A DNA stretch of 64,000 nucleotides from Maricaulis alexandrii (GTDB lineage: Bacteria; Pseudomonadota; Alphaproteobacteria; Caulobacterales; Maricaulaceae). A program made the position numbers and the translations under genes. Location: NCBI RefSeq assembly GCF_005871165.1, contig NZ_SWKP01000008.1:248001-312000 (forward strand), in the 5' to 3' direction. The notes beneath the pieces were generated by a model. The model did no database searches, was not told the DNA's origin, and saw nothing but the letters and a program-made list of their open reading frames with translations. Of this stretch, positions 34,562-43,891 are shown in pieces. Position 1 is the first letter of the stretch, and every line of letters begins with the position of its first letter.

Positions 34562-36745
34562 TCAATCCATCAGCTTCTGCATCAGGAAGGTATAGAGCAG
34601 CGCATCGCGGCGGGCCGACTCGGCCAGATTTGCCGCGGCGGAGTGACCGCCGGCCGTGTTCTCGTAATAGAGATAATCATGGCCGAGCTCTTCGAGCAGG
34701 TGCGCCATCTTTCGGGCATGACCCGGATGGACGCGGTCATCGCGGGTGGACGTGAAGAGGTAGAGCTCCGGATACTCCCCGTTCGCATCCACATTGTGAT
34801 AGGGCGAAATGGAGCGCAGGAAGGCACCCTCGTCCGGGTCGGACGGGTCACCATATTCGCCCATCCAGGACGCACCGGCGAGCAGGGTGTGATAGCGCAG
34901 CATGTCCAGCAGCGGCACGGCCGAGACGACCGCATTCCACAGGTCCGGGCGCTGGGTATACATCACCCCGGTCAGAAGGCCGCCATTGGAGCCGCCATAG
35001 ACGCCGGTGTGGCGCGGGCTGGTCAGGCCACGGCTGTGCATGTCCTCGGCAACCGAGATCAGGTCGTCATAGATGCGCTGACGATTCATTTTCAGGCCGG
35101 CCTGGTGCCAGGACGGACCGAACTCGCCGCCGCCACGGATATTGGCGACGACATAGGCGCCGCCATTTTCCAGCCAGAGACGGCCGCGCGAGCCGGAATA
35201 GCTCGGACGGATCGACACCTGGAAACCGCCATAGGCGTAGAGCAAGGTCGGCGTCGTGCCGTCCATCACTGTGTCCTCATGGCGCACGACGAAATAGGGC
35301 ACCATGGTGCCGTCGGTGGACTCCGCTTCCAGCTGTTCCACGATCAGGCCTTCGGTGTTGAAGCGTTCCGGGATCGACTTGATCGGCTCCACTTCCAGCT
35401 CCGCCGCATTGACGGTGTAGAGCGTGTCCGGCGTGAGGAAGCCTTCGGCATTCATGAAGGCGATGTCCTCATGCATGTTCGTCGAACCGAGCGAGATTGT
35501 CATGTTGTCCGGCACCGGAACCGTGTCCGACGTCCACTGGCCATCGGCATAGTGGAAGGCTTCCAGCCCGCCGACGACATTCTCGTCGATCGCCACGAGC
35601 AGGGCCGAGGCCGTCGCGCCGATACTGCCCAGCGACTGGCGCGGGCCCGGAACGAAGACCGTCTTCACGGCCGGCAATTCGCCGGTTTCCGCGAAATCCG
35701 CGAACGTGAAGGAGAGGAGCGAGCCGGACTCATAGGTCGGCCCGTCGGCCACCGGGGTCCAGTCTTCCTCGACCGTGAAGACCAGCTCGCCGGCATAAAG
35801 CTCCTGGATGGTCGACTTGGCCGGCAGCGGCAGCTGCACAGGCTCCGACCCTTCGGGCAGATACCACCAGGTGGTCTCGTAGAAAGTGTCGGCTTCCGAC
35901 GCCATCATGTAGACCGTGCCGTCCACGTCTTCGACGCGGAAGGAGAACAGGCCGACATCGGTACGGTCACCGCGCAGGGCTTCGGTCGCCTCGGACAGGT
36001 CCGTGCCGCGCTCCCAGCGATACGTCACGGAAGGATAGCCGGACGTGGTCGAATCCGCCTCGCTCGTGGCCAGACCGACCATCACCGTATCCGCATCCAC
36101 CCAGGACACACCGCCCTTGGCTTCCGGCGTCACGAAACCGTCCTCGACGAAGGCGCGATCGGAAATGTCGAATTCCCGGCGCACGGCGGCATCGGAACCG
36201 CCATCGGACAGGGTCAGGATGCACCGGTCATAGTCCGGGGCCAGGCAATTGGCACCGCGCCAGACCCAGTTGGTCTCCTCGGTTTCCGACAGGGCATCCA
36301 CATCCAGGATGACATCCCAGTCCGGCGTGTCGGTCAGATAGCTTTCCAGCGTGGTCCGGCGCCACAGGCCGTGCGTGTGCTCGGCATCCTGCCAGAGGTT
36401 CCAGACATAGCCGCCATAATAGCTGCCATAGGGAATCCGGTCCTCGCTCTGGTAGATTTCCAGGGCCTGGTCGTAGAGGCCCTGATAGCGCTCATCGCCC
36501 TGCAGGCGTGCGAACGTGCGCTCATTCTGGCCTTCCACCCAGTCCAGGGCCTCTTCACCCTCGACCTCTTCCAGCCAGACCCGCGGATCATTGTCCGGGT
36601 CGATCTGGACGATTTCGCGGGTCGAGCCCGTATCACTGGTCTCCGTGGTCACCGTGTCACCTTCTTCACTGGCAGGCTGGCCGCAGGCCGCCAGCGCCAA
36701 GACGCTGACCCCGGCCGCCCAGGCGATGGATCGCTTGAACATCAT
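34562..36745 (-). CDS. Prolyl oligopeptidase-family serine peptidase, lipoprotein
   Basis: 727 residues. Signal peptide with lipobox LALAAC (Cys21). Beta-propeller at about 50-440, then an alpha/beta-hydrolase catalytic domain: Ser586 in GVYGGSNGG, Asp of the DDRV motif (669/670) and His701 in AGGHSAAAN. IRGGGEFGPSWHQAG is the S9A family block before the nucleophile. It probably cleaves proline-containing short peptides outside the cytoplasm. The gene ends at a strong terminator and is divergent from dapF. Confidence 0.93.
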   Translation of the reverse strand: MMFKRSIAWAAGVSVLALAACGQPASEEGDTVTTETSDTGSTREIVQIDPDNDPRVWLEEVEGEEALDWVEGQNERTFARLQGDERYQGLYDQALEIYQSEDRIPYGSYYGGYVWNLWQDAEHTHGLWRRTTLESYLTDTPDWDVILDVDALSETEETNWVWRGANCLAPDYDRCILTLSDGGSDAAVRREFDISDRAFVEDGFVTPEAKGGVSWVDADTVMVGLATSEADSTTSGYPSVTYRWERGTDLSEATEALRGDRTDVGLFSFRVEDVDGTVYMMASEADTFYETTWWYLPEGSEPVQLPLPAKSTIQELYAGELVFTVEEDWTPVADGPTYESGSLLSFTFADFAETGELPAVKTVFVPGPRQSLGSIGATASALLVAIDENVVGGLEAFHYADGQWTSDTVPVPDNMTISLGSTNMHEDIAFMNAEGFLTPDTLYTVNAAELEVEPIKSIPERFNTEGLIVEQLEAESTDGTMVPYFVVRHEDTVMDGTTPTLLYAYGGFQVSIRPSYSGSRGRLWLENGGAYVVANIRGGGEFGPSWHQAGLKMNRQRIYDDLISVAEDMHSRGLTSPRHTGVYGGSNGGLLTGVMYTQRPDLWNAVVSAVPLLDMLRYHTLLAGASWMGEYGDPSDPDEGAFLRSISPYHNVDANGEYPELYLFTSTRDDRVHPGHARKMAHLLEELGHDYLYYENTAGGHSAAANLAESARRDALLYTFLMQKLMD

Positions 36746-36829
36746 GCTTACACCCCTTGAATGTCGTGGGGCGCAGTTAAGCCCGTCCGGCTACTGGACG
36801 TAAAGCCGTGTCAGCGGTATCGGGGCTGC

Positions 36830-37648
36830 ATGAAGGCAAGACTGATGAATGGCGCGGGCAACCGCTTTATCCTCGCTGACCAGCGGGACAGTGCCATCCC
36901 CGCGCAATTGCCGGCGGAGACGGTGCGCGCCTGGGCGCGGCAGCATGCCTTCGACCAGCTTCTGGTGCTGAACCGGAGCGAGCAGGCCGATGCCTATATG
37001 CGCATCTGGAATGCCGATGGCGACGAAGTCGGCGCCTGCGGCAATGGCACCCGGGCCGCGGCCTGGGCGCTGATGGAAGAGAGCGGCAGCGATGCGGCCA
37101 GTCTCGACACGATCGGCGGTCGCCTGGCAGCAGAACGGGCCGGTCATCTGAGCGTCAGCGTCGACATGGGCGAGCCGCGGCTGGACTGGCAGAGCATTCC
37201 CCTCGCCCGGCCGATGGACACGGTGGCCCTGGACTTTGCCACCGAGGCCGACGGAATCCGGATCGAGACACCCGGCGCGGTCAATATGGGCAATCCGCAC
37301 GCCGTCTTCTTCATCCGCGATGTCGAAAGCCTGCCGGTCGCAAAACTGGGCCGGGAGGTGGAGCTGGATCCGCTCTTCCCGGAAAAGGTCAATGCGGGCT
37401 TTGCCCAGATCTATGATGCCAGCCATATCCGGCTGCGGGTCTGGGAACGCGGGGCCGGTCTGACCGCCGCCTGCGGCACCGGGGCCTGTGCCGCCCTGGT
37501 CGCGGCGCACCGTCGGGGTCTGGCCGCGCGCAAGGCCTCCATCATGGCGGATGGCGGTGAGCTTTTCGTGGAATGGCGGGAGGCGGACAATCACGTCATC
37601 CTGACCGGCCCGGTCGAGGATGAGGGCGAGATCGAACTCGCCCCGTGA
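36830..37648 (+). CDS. dapF: Diaminopimelate epimerase
   Basis: 272 residues from the ATG at 36830 (MKARLMNGAGNRF). It interconverts LL- and meso-diaminopimelate for lysine and peptidoglycan. The two catalytic cysteines are Cys70 in GACGNGTR and Cys215 in AACGTGACA. The opening NGAGNRF in place of the usual HGAGNDF is a mild variation. NMGNPHAVFF is the substrate-binding block. Confidence 0.94.
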   Translation: MKARLMNGAGNRFILADQRDSAIPAQLPAETVRAWARQHAFDQLLVLNRSEQADAYMRIWNADGDEVGACGNGTRAAAWALMEESGSDAASLDTIGGRLAAERAGHLSVSVDMGEPRLDWQSIPLARPMDTVALDFATEADGIRIETPGAVNMGNPHAVFFIRDVESLPVAKLGREVELDPLFPEKVNAGFAQIYDASHIRLRVWERGAGLTAACGTGACAALVAAHRRGLAARKASIMADGGELFVEWREADNHVILTGPVEDEGEIELAP

Positions 37649-37750
37649 TCTGAAATCGCCACACTTATCGCAGAGTTTTGCGACAAACAGGCCTTCCTGA
37701 CGCCACAGATATTCCTATGATCCCGGGAACGTCGACCTTGGGGAGGTTCC

Positions 37751-39052
37751 ATGCGTTGTCTCATTGCGTCCGTGCTGGCTCTGGGCCTGTGCACCACACC
37801 TGTCCTGGGGCAGGACGATCCGGCTCCGACCCAGCAGACGGTTGCGCTGGAACTGTTCGGCCTGGCCAATACCGCCCTGGACAATGACGACCATGAGGCG
37901 GCCCGGCGCTTCCTGGAAGCGGCCCTGGACCTGAAGCCGGCCCACCCCGCCATCCTGCGCGGTCTGATGATCACCGCCCTGCGCGCCGAACACGCCGAGG
38001 ATGCCTTCTCGGCCCTGGAACGCATGGCCGCCGCCGGGATCGGTTTTGACCCGAGCCCGGCCCGTGACCTCCTGCAAGCCGCTGATGCAGCCCGCTATGC
38101 CGCAGTGGTCGCAGCCCTGGAGAGCAATCGCGAACCGGTCGGCCAGGCCGAAGTCTATACTCGCCTCGAGGGCGAAGACGGCCTCATCGAGGGCGTCGCC
38201 ATGGATATCGAGACGGACCGTCTCTTTTTGTCCTCGGTCACCGGGCGTGAAATCCTGCTGGTGGAACCCTTTGCCCGCAATGAGGCCACGGTGTTCGCCG
38301 ACCGGGAAGACGGTCTCTGGTCGGTTTTCGGCCTGGCCGTGGATGACCGGTCGCGGCTGGTCTGGGCGGGCTCCGCCTCCATCGACCAGACCCCGATGGA
38401 GGAGGGCGAGGCCGGTGGCACGGCCCTGTTCGCCTTCGATCTCGTCACCGGCGAGCTTTATCGCCGCTACGAAATCGACGGCGCCGTCCAGATCGCCGAT
38501 TTCACGGTTCGCGACGGTGCGGTCTATGCCTCTGACAGCCAGGCCCCGCGGGTCTATGTCCTCGACAGCCCGACCGGCCAGTTGGAAATCCTGGCCGAAG
38601 ACCCGCGATTTGTCAGCCTGCAGGGTGTCGCCCTCGCACGCGGCGCCGTGATCGTGGCGGACTATGCCACCGGCCTGTGGCGGATCGATCTGGGCGATGG
38701 CAGCGTCTCGCTGGTCCGCGCCGGGACGGAAAGCCTGATCGGCATTGATGGTCTGCGGCAGACCCGGGACGGCCGCCTGCTCGCCGTGCGCAATGGCACG
38801 GTGCCGCACCAGTTGATGGCGATTGATCTGGACGAGACCGGACATGCCGTCGCGGGCACGGAAGTCCTGTTGCGGGCCCATCCGGACATGGAAGCGGACT
38901 GGGGCGAACCCACGCTGGTCGACCCGGCCGACGGCCGCGCCTGGCTTCTGTCCAATGCCGCCTGGCCCTGGTTCTCCGCTGATGACGAGGCGCGCCCGGC
39001 AGGCGGGCCACCGGCTCCGGTCATTCTGGAACTGGACCTTCCCCAGCGGTAA
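37751..39052 (+). CDS. Secreted beta-propeller protein with N-terminal TPR-like segment
   Basis: 433 residues. Cleavable signal peptide (…PVLGQDD). Residues about 30-110 carry TPR-like helices (ALDNDDHEAARRFLEAALDLKPAHPAIL). The remainder shows repeated propeller strands such as LIEGVAMDIETDRLFLSS, VYVLDSPTGQLEIL and GIDGLRQTRDGRLLAVRNG, like SMP-30/NHL folds. No catalytic residues are recognised. Likely periplasmic or surface binding protein. The neighbours give no pathway. Confidence 0.75.
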   Translation: MRCLIASVLALGLCTTPVLGQDDPAPTQQTVALELFGLANTALDNDDHEAARRFLEAALDLKPAHPAILRGLMITALRAEHAEDAFSALERMAAAGIGFDPSPARDLLQAADAARYAAVVAALESNREPVGQAEVYTRLEGEDGLIEGVAMDIETDRLFLSSVTGREILLVEPFARNEATVFADREDGLWSVFGLAVDDRSRLVWAGSASIDQTPMEEGEAGGTALFAFDLVTGELYRRYEIDGAVQIADFTVRDGAVYASDSQAPRVYVLDSPTGQLEILAEDPRFVSLQGVALARGAVIVADYATGLWRIDLGDGSVSLVRAGTESLIGIDGLRQTRDGRLLAVRNGTVPHQLMAIDLDETGHAVAGTEVLLRAHPDMEADWGEPTLVDPADGRAWLLSNAAWPWFSADDEARPAGGPPAPVILELDLPQR

Positions 39053-39145
39053 ACCCGGCCGTCAGCTTTCATTCACCGGTTTCTCATAATCTCGATCTGC
39101 GAGGGAGTGTGGGCCTCAGGGCCCGTCCGCTTTACGGAGGTTGAG

Positions 39146-39424
39146 ATGGCGGAGATTGATCGCGAATTCGAGGCGCAATTCCTGCACGGGCTGAGACTGA
39201 CGACAGCCGAGATCACCTATTACATGCCGGACCATCCCGGCCTGCTCCAGATCTTCCTCTGGCAGACCCAGGATCTCGCGCCGAAATATCCGCGCCTGGT
39301 CCGCTTTCTGGATTTCTGGAAGCGCGAGATCGATGCCGTGATCCATTCGGTGCAGGTCGCCCATCACGGGCTCGTCTCGCCGACCGTCTGGCGCTTCGCC
39401 GACTTCCAGGGCCGGATCAACTAG
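39146..39424 (+). CDS. usg: Usg family protein
   Basis: 92 residues from the ATG at 39146, with GGAGG six bases upstream. The sequence LTTAEITYYMPDHPGLLQIF and LDFWKREIDAVIHSVQVAH is diagnostic for Usg, an alphaproteobacterial protein of unknown function named as the gene upstream of trpFBA in Caulobacter. Here it lies about 35 kb from trpF. It overlaps the convergent secreted gene by four bases at the 3' end. Confidence 0.9.
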   Translation: MAEIDREFEAQFLHGLRLTTAEITYYMPDHPGLLQIFLWQTQDLAPKYPRLVRFLDFWKREIDAVIHSVQVAHHGLVSPTVWRFADFQGRIN

Positions 39425-39777
39425 CGCCCGGAGCGCCCCAGTCCCTGGCCACAGGCCTCACGCAGAACCGGTTCCGCATAGGTCACGCGCTGCCGCAGGT
39501 TGAGAATCTGGTCCAGGCTCATCCCCAGCGAGTCGACCAGATCCTGCGGTTCCCCGATGCGGGAGAGTTCCGGCATGGCCGCCGCAATCACACGGCGCTG
39601 GTCCAGGTTGAAGCGTGACCGGGCCTCGCGCTCCAGGCATCCGCAGGTCATGGCTTCGCCGCCATGGGCGAGGCAGGCCTGGTAGATCGGATTTTCGGCC
39701 TGTTCCTGATCTGCATCCGGATGGCCCGGTGTAGCCAGCCCGATCAACAGAGACAGGAGCAGCGTTGCACTGATCAT
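39421..39777 (-). CDS. Small secreted cysteine-containing protein, unknown
   Basis: 118 residues from the ATG at 39777 (GGAG upstream; an ATG at 39789 is weaker). Signal peptide MISATLLLSLLIGLATPG. The mature part has four cysteines (QACLAH, MTCGCLE, REACGQ) that could form two disulfides, and a helical middle. Family not recognised. Overlaps usg tail to tail. Confidence 0.65.
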   Translation of the reverse strand: MISATLLLSLLIGLATPGHPDADQEQAENPIYQACLAHGGEAMTCGCLEREARSRFNLDQRRVIAAAMPELSRIGEPQDLVDSLGMSLDQILNLRQRVTYAEPVLREACGQGLGRSGR

Positions 39778-39938
39778 GGGGAACTCCAATGCCCCCGCTT
39801 GGGGTTTCGGGACACGGGTCTGGCTGATCCCGGACCAAATGTCACCCCAAAGCTTTTGAATTCAGCCCTTTCCACAGCGCCCAGACAAGTCATAATCAAT
39901 CCAGCGAGGACAGTTCGAGCACGCAAGGAGCCTGTTTC

Positions 39939-40466
39939 ATGAGGCGCATTCTTTTCAGCATCGCCGCGGCCACCTGTCTGGCCGCCTGCGCGACCCCCAC
40001 GCCCTACCAGGCGGCGGAAGACGGCCGCCAGGGCTATGCCCAGACCCAGATCGAGACCAACCGTTTCCGGGTCTCTTTCCGGGGCAATTCGCTGACGGAC
40101 CGGGAGACGACGGAAAACTACCTCCTCTACCGCGCAGCCGAGCTGACCTTGGAATCCGGCTATGACTATTTCACCGTCGTGACCCGCGCGACCGATGAGG
40201 ACACGCAGATGACCCGCACGGGTTTCGGCTCGTCCTATACCTCTCCCTTTGCGGTGAACTATGCCTATTACCATCCCCGCTGGGGCTGGCGTGGCTGGCA
40301 TGACCCCTTCTGGGATGACCGCAATTATCGCGAGATCACCCGCTATGAAGCCAGCGCCGAAATCTTCCTGGGGCGCGGCACCAAACCGGATGACGCCAAT
40401 GCGTTTGATGCACGGGATGTGATCCAGAATCTGGGTGACGACATTGTCCGCCCCTCGACGGACTAG
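39939..40466 (+). CDS. CC0125/CC1285-family lipoprotein
   Basis: 175 residues. Lipobox LAAC with Cys17. The block TPYQAAEDGRQGYAQTQIE, NRFRVSFRGNSLTDRETTEN, YLLYRAAELTLESGYDYFTV is the signature of this lipoprotein family, named after Caulobacter members, with unknown function. A Trp/Tyr-rich stretch (YYHPRWGWRGWHDPFWDDRN) follows. ATG preceded by AAGGAG. Ends at a hairpin. Confidence 0.85.
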   Translation: MRRILFSIAAATCLAACATPTPYQAAEDGRQGYAQTQIETNRFRVSFRGNSLTDRETTENYLLYRAAELTLESGYDYFTVVTRATDEDTQMTRTGFGSSYTSPFAVNYAYYHPRWGWRGWHDPFWDDRNYREITRYEASAEIFLGRGTKPDDANAFDARDVIQNLGDDIVRPSTD

Positions 40467-40494
40467 GCCCAGCCTGTCCCGACAGACCTGTTGC

Positions 40495-40522
40495 GAAAGG
40501 CCGGCCCCCGCGCCGGCCTTTC
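40495..40522 (+). terminator. Terminator after the lipoprotein gene
   Basis: Perfect 11-bp inverted repeat (40495-40505 with 40512-40522), six-base loop, followed by a short, broken T tract. Probably functional but not ideal. Confidence 0.7.
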
Positions 40523-40546
40523 CTGTCTCTGCGTCACATTGACACC

Positions 40547-40560
40547 ACACCTGCAGGTGT
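40547..40560. promoter_or_regulatory. Palindrome upstream of the TonB-dependent receptor
   Basis: ACACCTGCAGGTGT, a perfect 14-base palindrome about 100 bases before the receptor ATG. A possible -35/-10 pair follows at 40598-40603 (TTGACA) and 40621-40626 (TAATCG) with 17-base spacing. No Fur box was recognised. Confidence 0.4.
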
Positions 40561-40661
40561 AGCGGCCCGGATGGGTCTCCTGAGACAGCACACGCACTTG
40601 ACACTCACTATCACCCTCAATAATCGGCCTCGTGTAATTAATTCGCAGAGGCATTCCCAAC

Positions 40662-42764
40662 ATGTTCAAGTCCCGCGTTCTTCTGACCTCGACCGCCCTT
40701 GTCTGCGGTCTGGCGGCTGCCGCTCCGGCTTTCGCCCAAAACGATCAGGAAGACGTCATCCGTGTGGATGGCCGTTATCTCTCTCTCGACCAGCTCAATG
40801 CGGTGAAAACCCCGACGCCGATCATTGACGTGCCGCAGAGCCTGTCGATCGTCTCGGAGGTGCAGATCGCGGAACAGGGCTTTGCCAATCTGGGCGATAT
40901 CCTGCGCTATACGCCGGGCCTCTCGATCAGCCAGGGCGAAGGCCACCGTGATGCGATCAATATTCGCGGCAACCAGGCCACGGGCGACTTCTTCCTGAAC
41001 GGCATCCGCGATGATGTTCAGTACTACCGCCCGCTCTACAATCTGGAACAGGTCGAGATTCTGCGCGGTTCCAACGCGCTCCTGTTCGGCCGGGGCGGCG
41101 GTGGCGGTGTCATCAACCGCGTCACGAAATCCCCCGTCTCGGGCGAGGACTTCACCCAGGCCAGTGTCAGCCTCGACACGTTCGGCGCCTACCAGGTCAC
41201 CGGCGACACCAATGCGGTTCTCACCGGCACAACGGCGGTTCGCCTGAACGCCTTCGTCGAGGAAATGGCCAACCACCGCGACGCCTTCGATGGCAGCCGC
41301 TACGGCATCAACCCGACGCTGACCACCGAGCTGGGCAATGAAACCACGCTCACCCTTTTCTACGAGTATCTCAATGATGACCGGGTCGTGGACCGGGGCG
41401 TGCCGTCCGTGGCCTATGCCGGCGTTCCGAACCGCCCGCTGACCGGCTTTGACGATTTCTTCTTCGGCTCCCCGGAGGAAAACAACACCACGCTGGAAGC
41501 CCATACCTTCCGCGCCCGTGTGGAACATGAATTCACCGACCAGCTGCGCGGCAATGTCACCGTCCAGTATGCCGACTATGACAAGGCCTACCAGAACCTC
41601 TACGCCGCCGGCATCGATACGAGCTCGACCCCGAACCGGGTCACGCTGGACGGTTATCGCGACACCACGACCCGGAGCAATCTGATCGTCCAGGGCAATT
41701 TGGTCGGCGAATTCCAGACCGGCATTTTCAGCCACACCTTCCTGGTCGGCGGCGAATATGGCGACCAGGAAACGGCCAATGCGCGCTGGGACAATGTCTT
41801 CGCGGCCAATAATGACGACCGGATCGAGATCGATGTCACCGATCCGCTCTCCATTCCGGACTTCAGCTTCTCCGCGCCGGCCCGGGACCGCCAGTCGGAG
41901 GTCAGCTTTGCCTCGCTCTATGTGCAGGACCAGATCGATGTGACCGACACATTCAAGGTCGTTCTGGGCGCGCGCCTGGACCGGTTCGACGTGTCCGTTC
42001 TGGACCTGCGCGCCGTGTCCGCCACCGATGATGGCCGCCGCGGCCGGGTCGATGAGGAAATTTCCCCCCGCTTCGGCCTGATCTACAAGCCGGCGGAGAA
42101 TGTCTCCGTCTATGCCAGCTATTCGGAAACCTTCCTGCCGAGCGCCGGTGACCAGTTCCTGACCCTGTCGACCACGACCGAGGACATCCGCCCGCAGGTC
42201 TTCGAGAACCGCGAGATCGGCGCCAAGTGGGACGTCAATGACCGGCTCAGCTTCACGGCCGCGCTGTTCCGCCTGGAACGCGGCCAGTTCACCACGGTGG
42301 ACCCGGATGATGCCTCCATCGTCACCACGGTGGCCGGCAGCACAACGGAAGGCTTCGAGCTTCAGCTGATCGGCGAGCTGCTGGACGGCTGGACCATCAA
42401 TGCCGGCTATTCCTGGCTCGATGGCGAGGTTGAAGGCGGCGGGTCCGACGGCAATGTCACGCGCCAGACGCCGGAACACATGCTCTCGGTCTGGAACCGT
42501 TATCAGGTCAATGACCGCCTCGCCCTGGCGCTGGGCGCGACCTACCAGGACTCCTTCTTCGTGCTCGAGGACAATTCGGTGGAAGTGCCGGACTATCTGC
42601 GGTTCGATGCAGCCGTCTATTACGACCTGTCCGACACGACCCGGATCCAGCTCAATGTCGAGAACCTGACGGACGAGGATTATTTCCCGGACGCCCACTC
42701 CAACTCGAACATCTCCACCGGCGAGCCGACCAATGCCCGCCTGACCCTGCACCACCGCTTCTAG
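40662..42764 (+). CDS. TonB-dependent siderophore receptor
   Basis: 700 residues. Signal peptide ending APAFAQ. After a TonB-box-like EDVIRVDG come the plug domain (VPQSLSIVSEVQIAEQG, NLGDILRYTPGLS, INIRGNQATGDFFLNGIRDD, VEILRGSNALLFGRGGGGGVIN) and a 22-strand barrel ending HHRF with the terminal aromatic. The plug resembles FhuE/catecholate-type receptors. Imports a ferric siderophore with ExbB-ExbD-TonB encoded elsewhere. The substrate cannot be fixed from sequence. Confidence 0.94.
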   Translation: MFKSRVLLTSTALVCGLAAAAPAFAQNDQEDVIRVDGRYLSLDQLNAVKTPTPIIDVPQSLSIVSEVQIAEQGFANLGDILRYTPGLSISQGEGHRDAINIRGNQATGDFFLNGIRDDVQYYRPLYNLEQVEILRGSNALLFGRGGGGGVINRVTKSPVSGEDFTQASVSLDTFGAYQVTGDTNAVLTGTTAVRLNAFVEEMANHRDAFDGSRYGINPTLTTELGNETTLTLFYEYLNDDRVVDRGVPSVAYAGVPNRPLTGFDDFFFGSPEENNTTLEAHTFRARVEHEFTDQLRGNVTVQYADYDKAYQNLYAAGIDTSSTPNRVTLDGYRDTTTRSNLIVQGNLVGEFQTGIFSHTFLVGGEYGDQETANARWDNVFAANNDDRIEIDVTDPLSIPDFSFSAPARDRQSEVSFASLYVQDQIDVTDTFKVVLGARLDRFDVSVLDLRAVSATDDGRRGRVDEEISPRFGLIYKPAENVSVYASYSETFLPSAGDQFLTLSTTTEDIRPQVFENREIGAKWDVNDRLSFTAALFRLERGQFTTVDPDDASIVTTVAGSTTEGFELQLIGELLDGWTINAGYSWLDGEVEGGGSDGNVTRQTPEHMLSVWNRYQVNDRLALALGATYQDSFFVLEDNSVEVPDYLRFDAAVYYDLSDTTRIQLNVENLTDEDYFPDAHSNSNISTGEPTNARLTLHHRF

Positions 42765-42788
42765 GCGAACAGACAGGTCCACAAACGA

Positions 42789-42816
42789 GAAAGGCCGGGG
42801 CAAGCCCCGGCCTTTC
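42789..42816. terminator. Bidirectional terminator between the receptor and SDR genes
   Basis: Perfect 12-bp inverted repeat (42789-42800 with 42805-42816), CAAG loop, with A-rich and T-rich edges. Lies between convergent genes. Confidence 0.88.
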
Positions 42817-42839
42817 CTGTTTCAGCGTCTGGCGCGTAC

Positions 42840-43616
42840 CTATTTCGGAGGCATGCGCGCGCCGGCGTCCAGGCGGACGCATTCGGCGTTGATATAGTCG
42901 TTGGAGATCATGAAATTGACCAGATCCGCATATTCTTCCGGCGTGCCGAAGCGCTGCGGGAATTGCAGATGGCTGGCCAGGTTCACTTTCACTTCCGGCG
43001 GCATCTGCGAATAGATCGGCGTCTCGAAGAAGCCCGGCAGGATCGTGTTCACGCGAACGCCTTCACGGGCGAGATCGCGGGCCATCGGCAGGGTCATGCC
43101 GTAAATGCCGCCCTTGGAGGAGGCATAGGCGACCTGGCCGATCTGGCCGTCCTGAGCCGCCACGGACGCCGTGTTGACGATGACGCCCCTGCCGGACTCG
43201 GTCGGGTCCAGGGTCAGCATGCCAGCGGCGGACAGGGCGGCGCAGTTGAAGCTGCCGATCAGGTTGACGTTCACCACCAGGGCGAACTTGTCCAGCTGGT
43301 GCATGACGATATCGCCCGAGGAGGCGCGACGGGCGGTCTTCTCGGCCCAGCCAATGCCGGCACAATTGACCAGGATGCGCTCCTGGCCGTGGGCCGCGCG
43401 GGCAATCTCGAACCCGGCCTTCACGCTCTCCGCGTCGGCCACATTGACCTTGGCGAACACACCACCCAGCTCGGCAGCGACGGCCTGGCCGCGCTCTTCA
43501 TTCATGTCGAAAATGGCGACTTTGGCGCCTTCGGCAGCAAGACGGCGGGCTGTACCTTCGCCGAGACCGGATGCACCGCCGGTGACGACGGCAGCTACGG
43601 AATTGTCGATTTTCAT
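42840..43616 (-). CDS. Short-chain dehydrogenase, 3-hydroxyacyl-CoA dehydrogenase type
   Basis: 258 residues. NAD-binding TGGASGLG near residue 12, VNCAGIG, and the catalytic set Ser (NTASVAAQDGQ), Tyr and Lys (VAYASSKGG). Overall pattern, with NVNLIGSFNCAALSAAGM and FFETPIYSQMP, fits the HSD17B10-like 3-hydroxyacyl-CoA dehydrogenases of fatty acid and isoleucine degradation. Preceded by an orphan terminator in its leader. Confidence 0.88.
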   Translation of the reverse strand: MKIDNSVAAVVTGGASGLGEGTARRLAAEGAKVAIFDMNEERGQAVAAELGGVFAKVNVADAESVKAGFEIARAAHGQERILVNCAGIGWAEKTARRASSGDIVMHQLDKFALVVNVNLIGSFNCAALSAAGMLTLDPTESGRGVIVNTASVAAQDGQIGQVAYASSKGGIYGMTLPMARDLAREGVRVNTILPGFFETPIYSQMPPEVKVNLASHLQFPQRFGTPEEYADLVNFMISNDYINAECVRLDAGARMPPK

Positions 43617-43670
43617 GTGACTTCCCCTTATCGATTATGCCCAGCGACATAGCGTGTCGAAGCCGAAAAG

Positions 43671-43699
43671 AAAACGCGTCGCCTGAACCAGGCGACGCG
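43671..43699 (-). terminator. Orphan minus-strand terminator in the leader of the SDR gene
   Basis: Perfect 11-bp inverted repeat (43675-43685 with 43689-43699) and three-base loop. On the minus strand it is followed by TTTTCTTTTC, a good U tract. There is no minus-strand gene directly upstream, so it would end a short leader or small RNA started near 43.75 kb, 55 bases before the SDR start. Could be an attenuator. Confidence 0.6.
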
Positions 43700-43891
43700 G
43701 AAGAGGAGGGAAATACCGAATCCTCATGAATGGACTTCGATACCCACAGATTATCCATACATTTTGTGGGGCCGAATGTGACGTTTCCGCGCAGCCCGCC
43801 CGGACCGCATGGCATTGGCAGTTCTAAGCCCGCGGCGGGGGTGTTAGAGCTTTCGCCGACCTGTTTTCACCTGAAGCCAAGGGGACCCCTC

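Noticed and set aside
34469-36760. Plus-strand frame of about 760 codons opposite the prolyl oligopeptidase gene
   Set aside because: Composition and lack of motifs mark it as a shadow; the minus strand has signal peptide and full catalytic triad.
40638-42803. Minus-strand frame of about 720 codons opposite the TonB-dependent receptor
   Set aside because: Antisense shadow; the plus strand has signal peptide, plug and terminal aromatic of the receptor.
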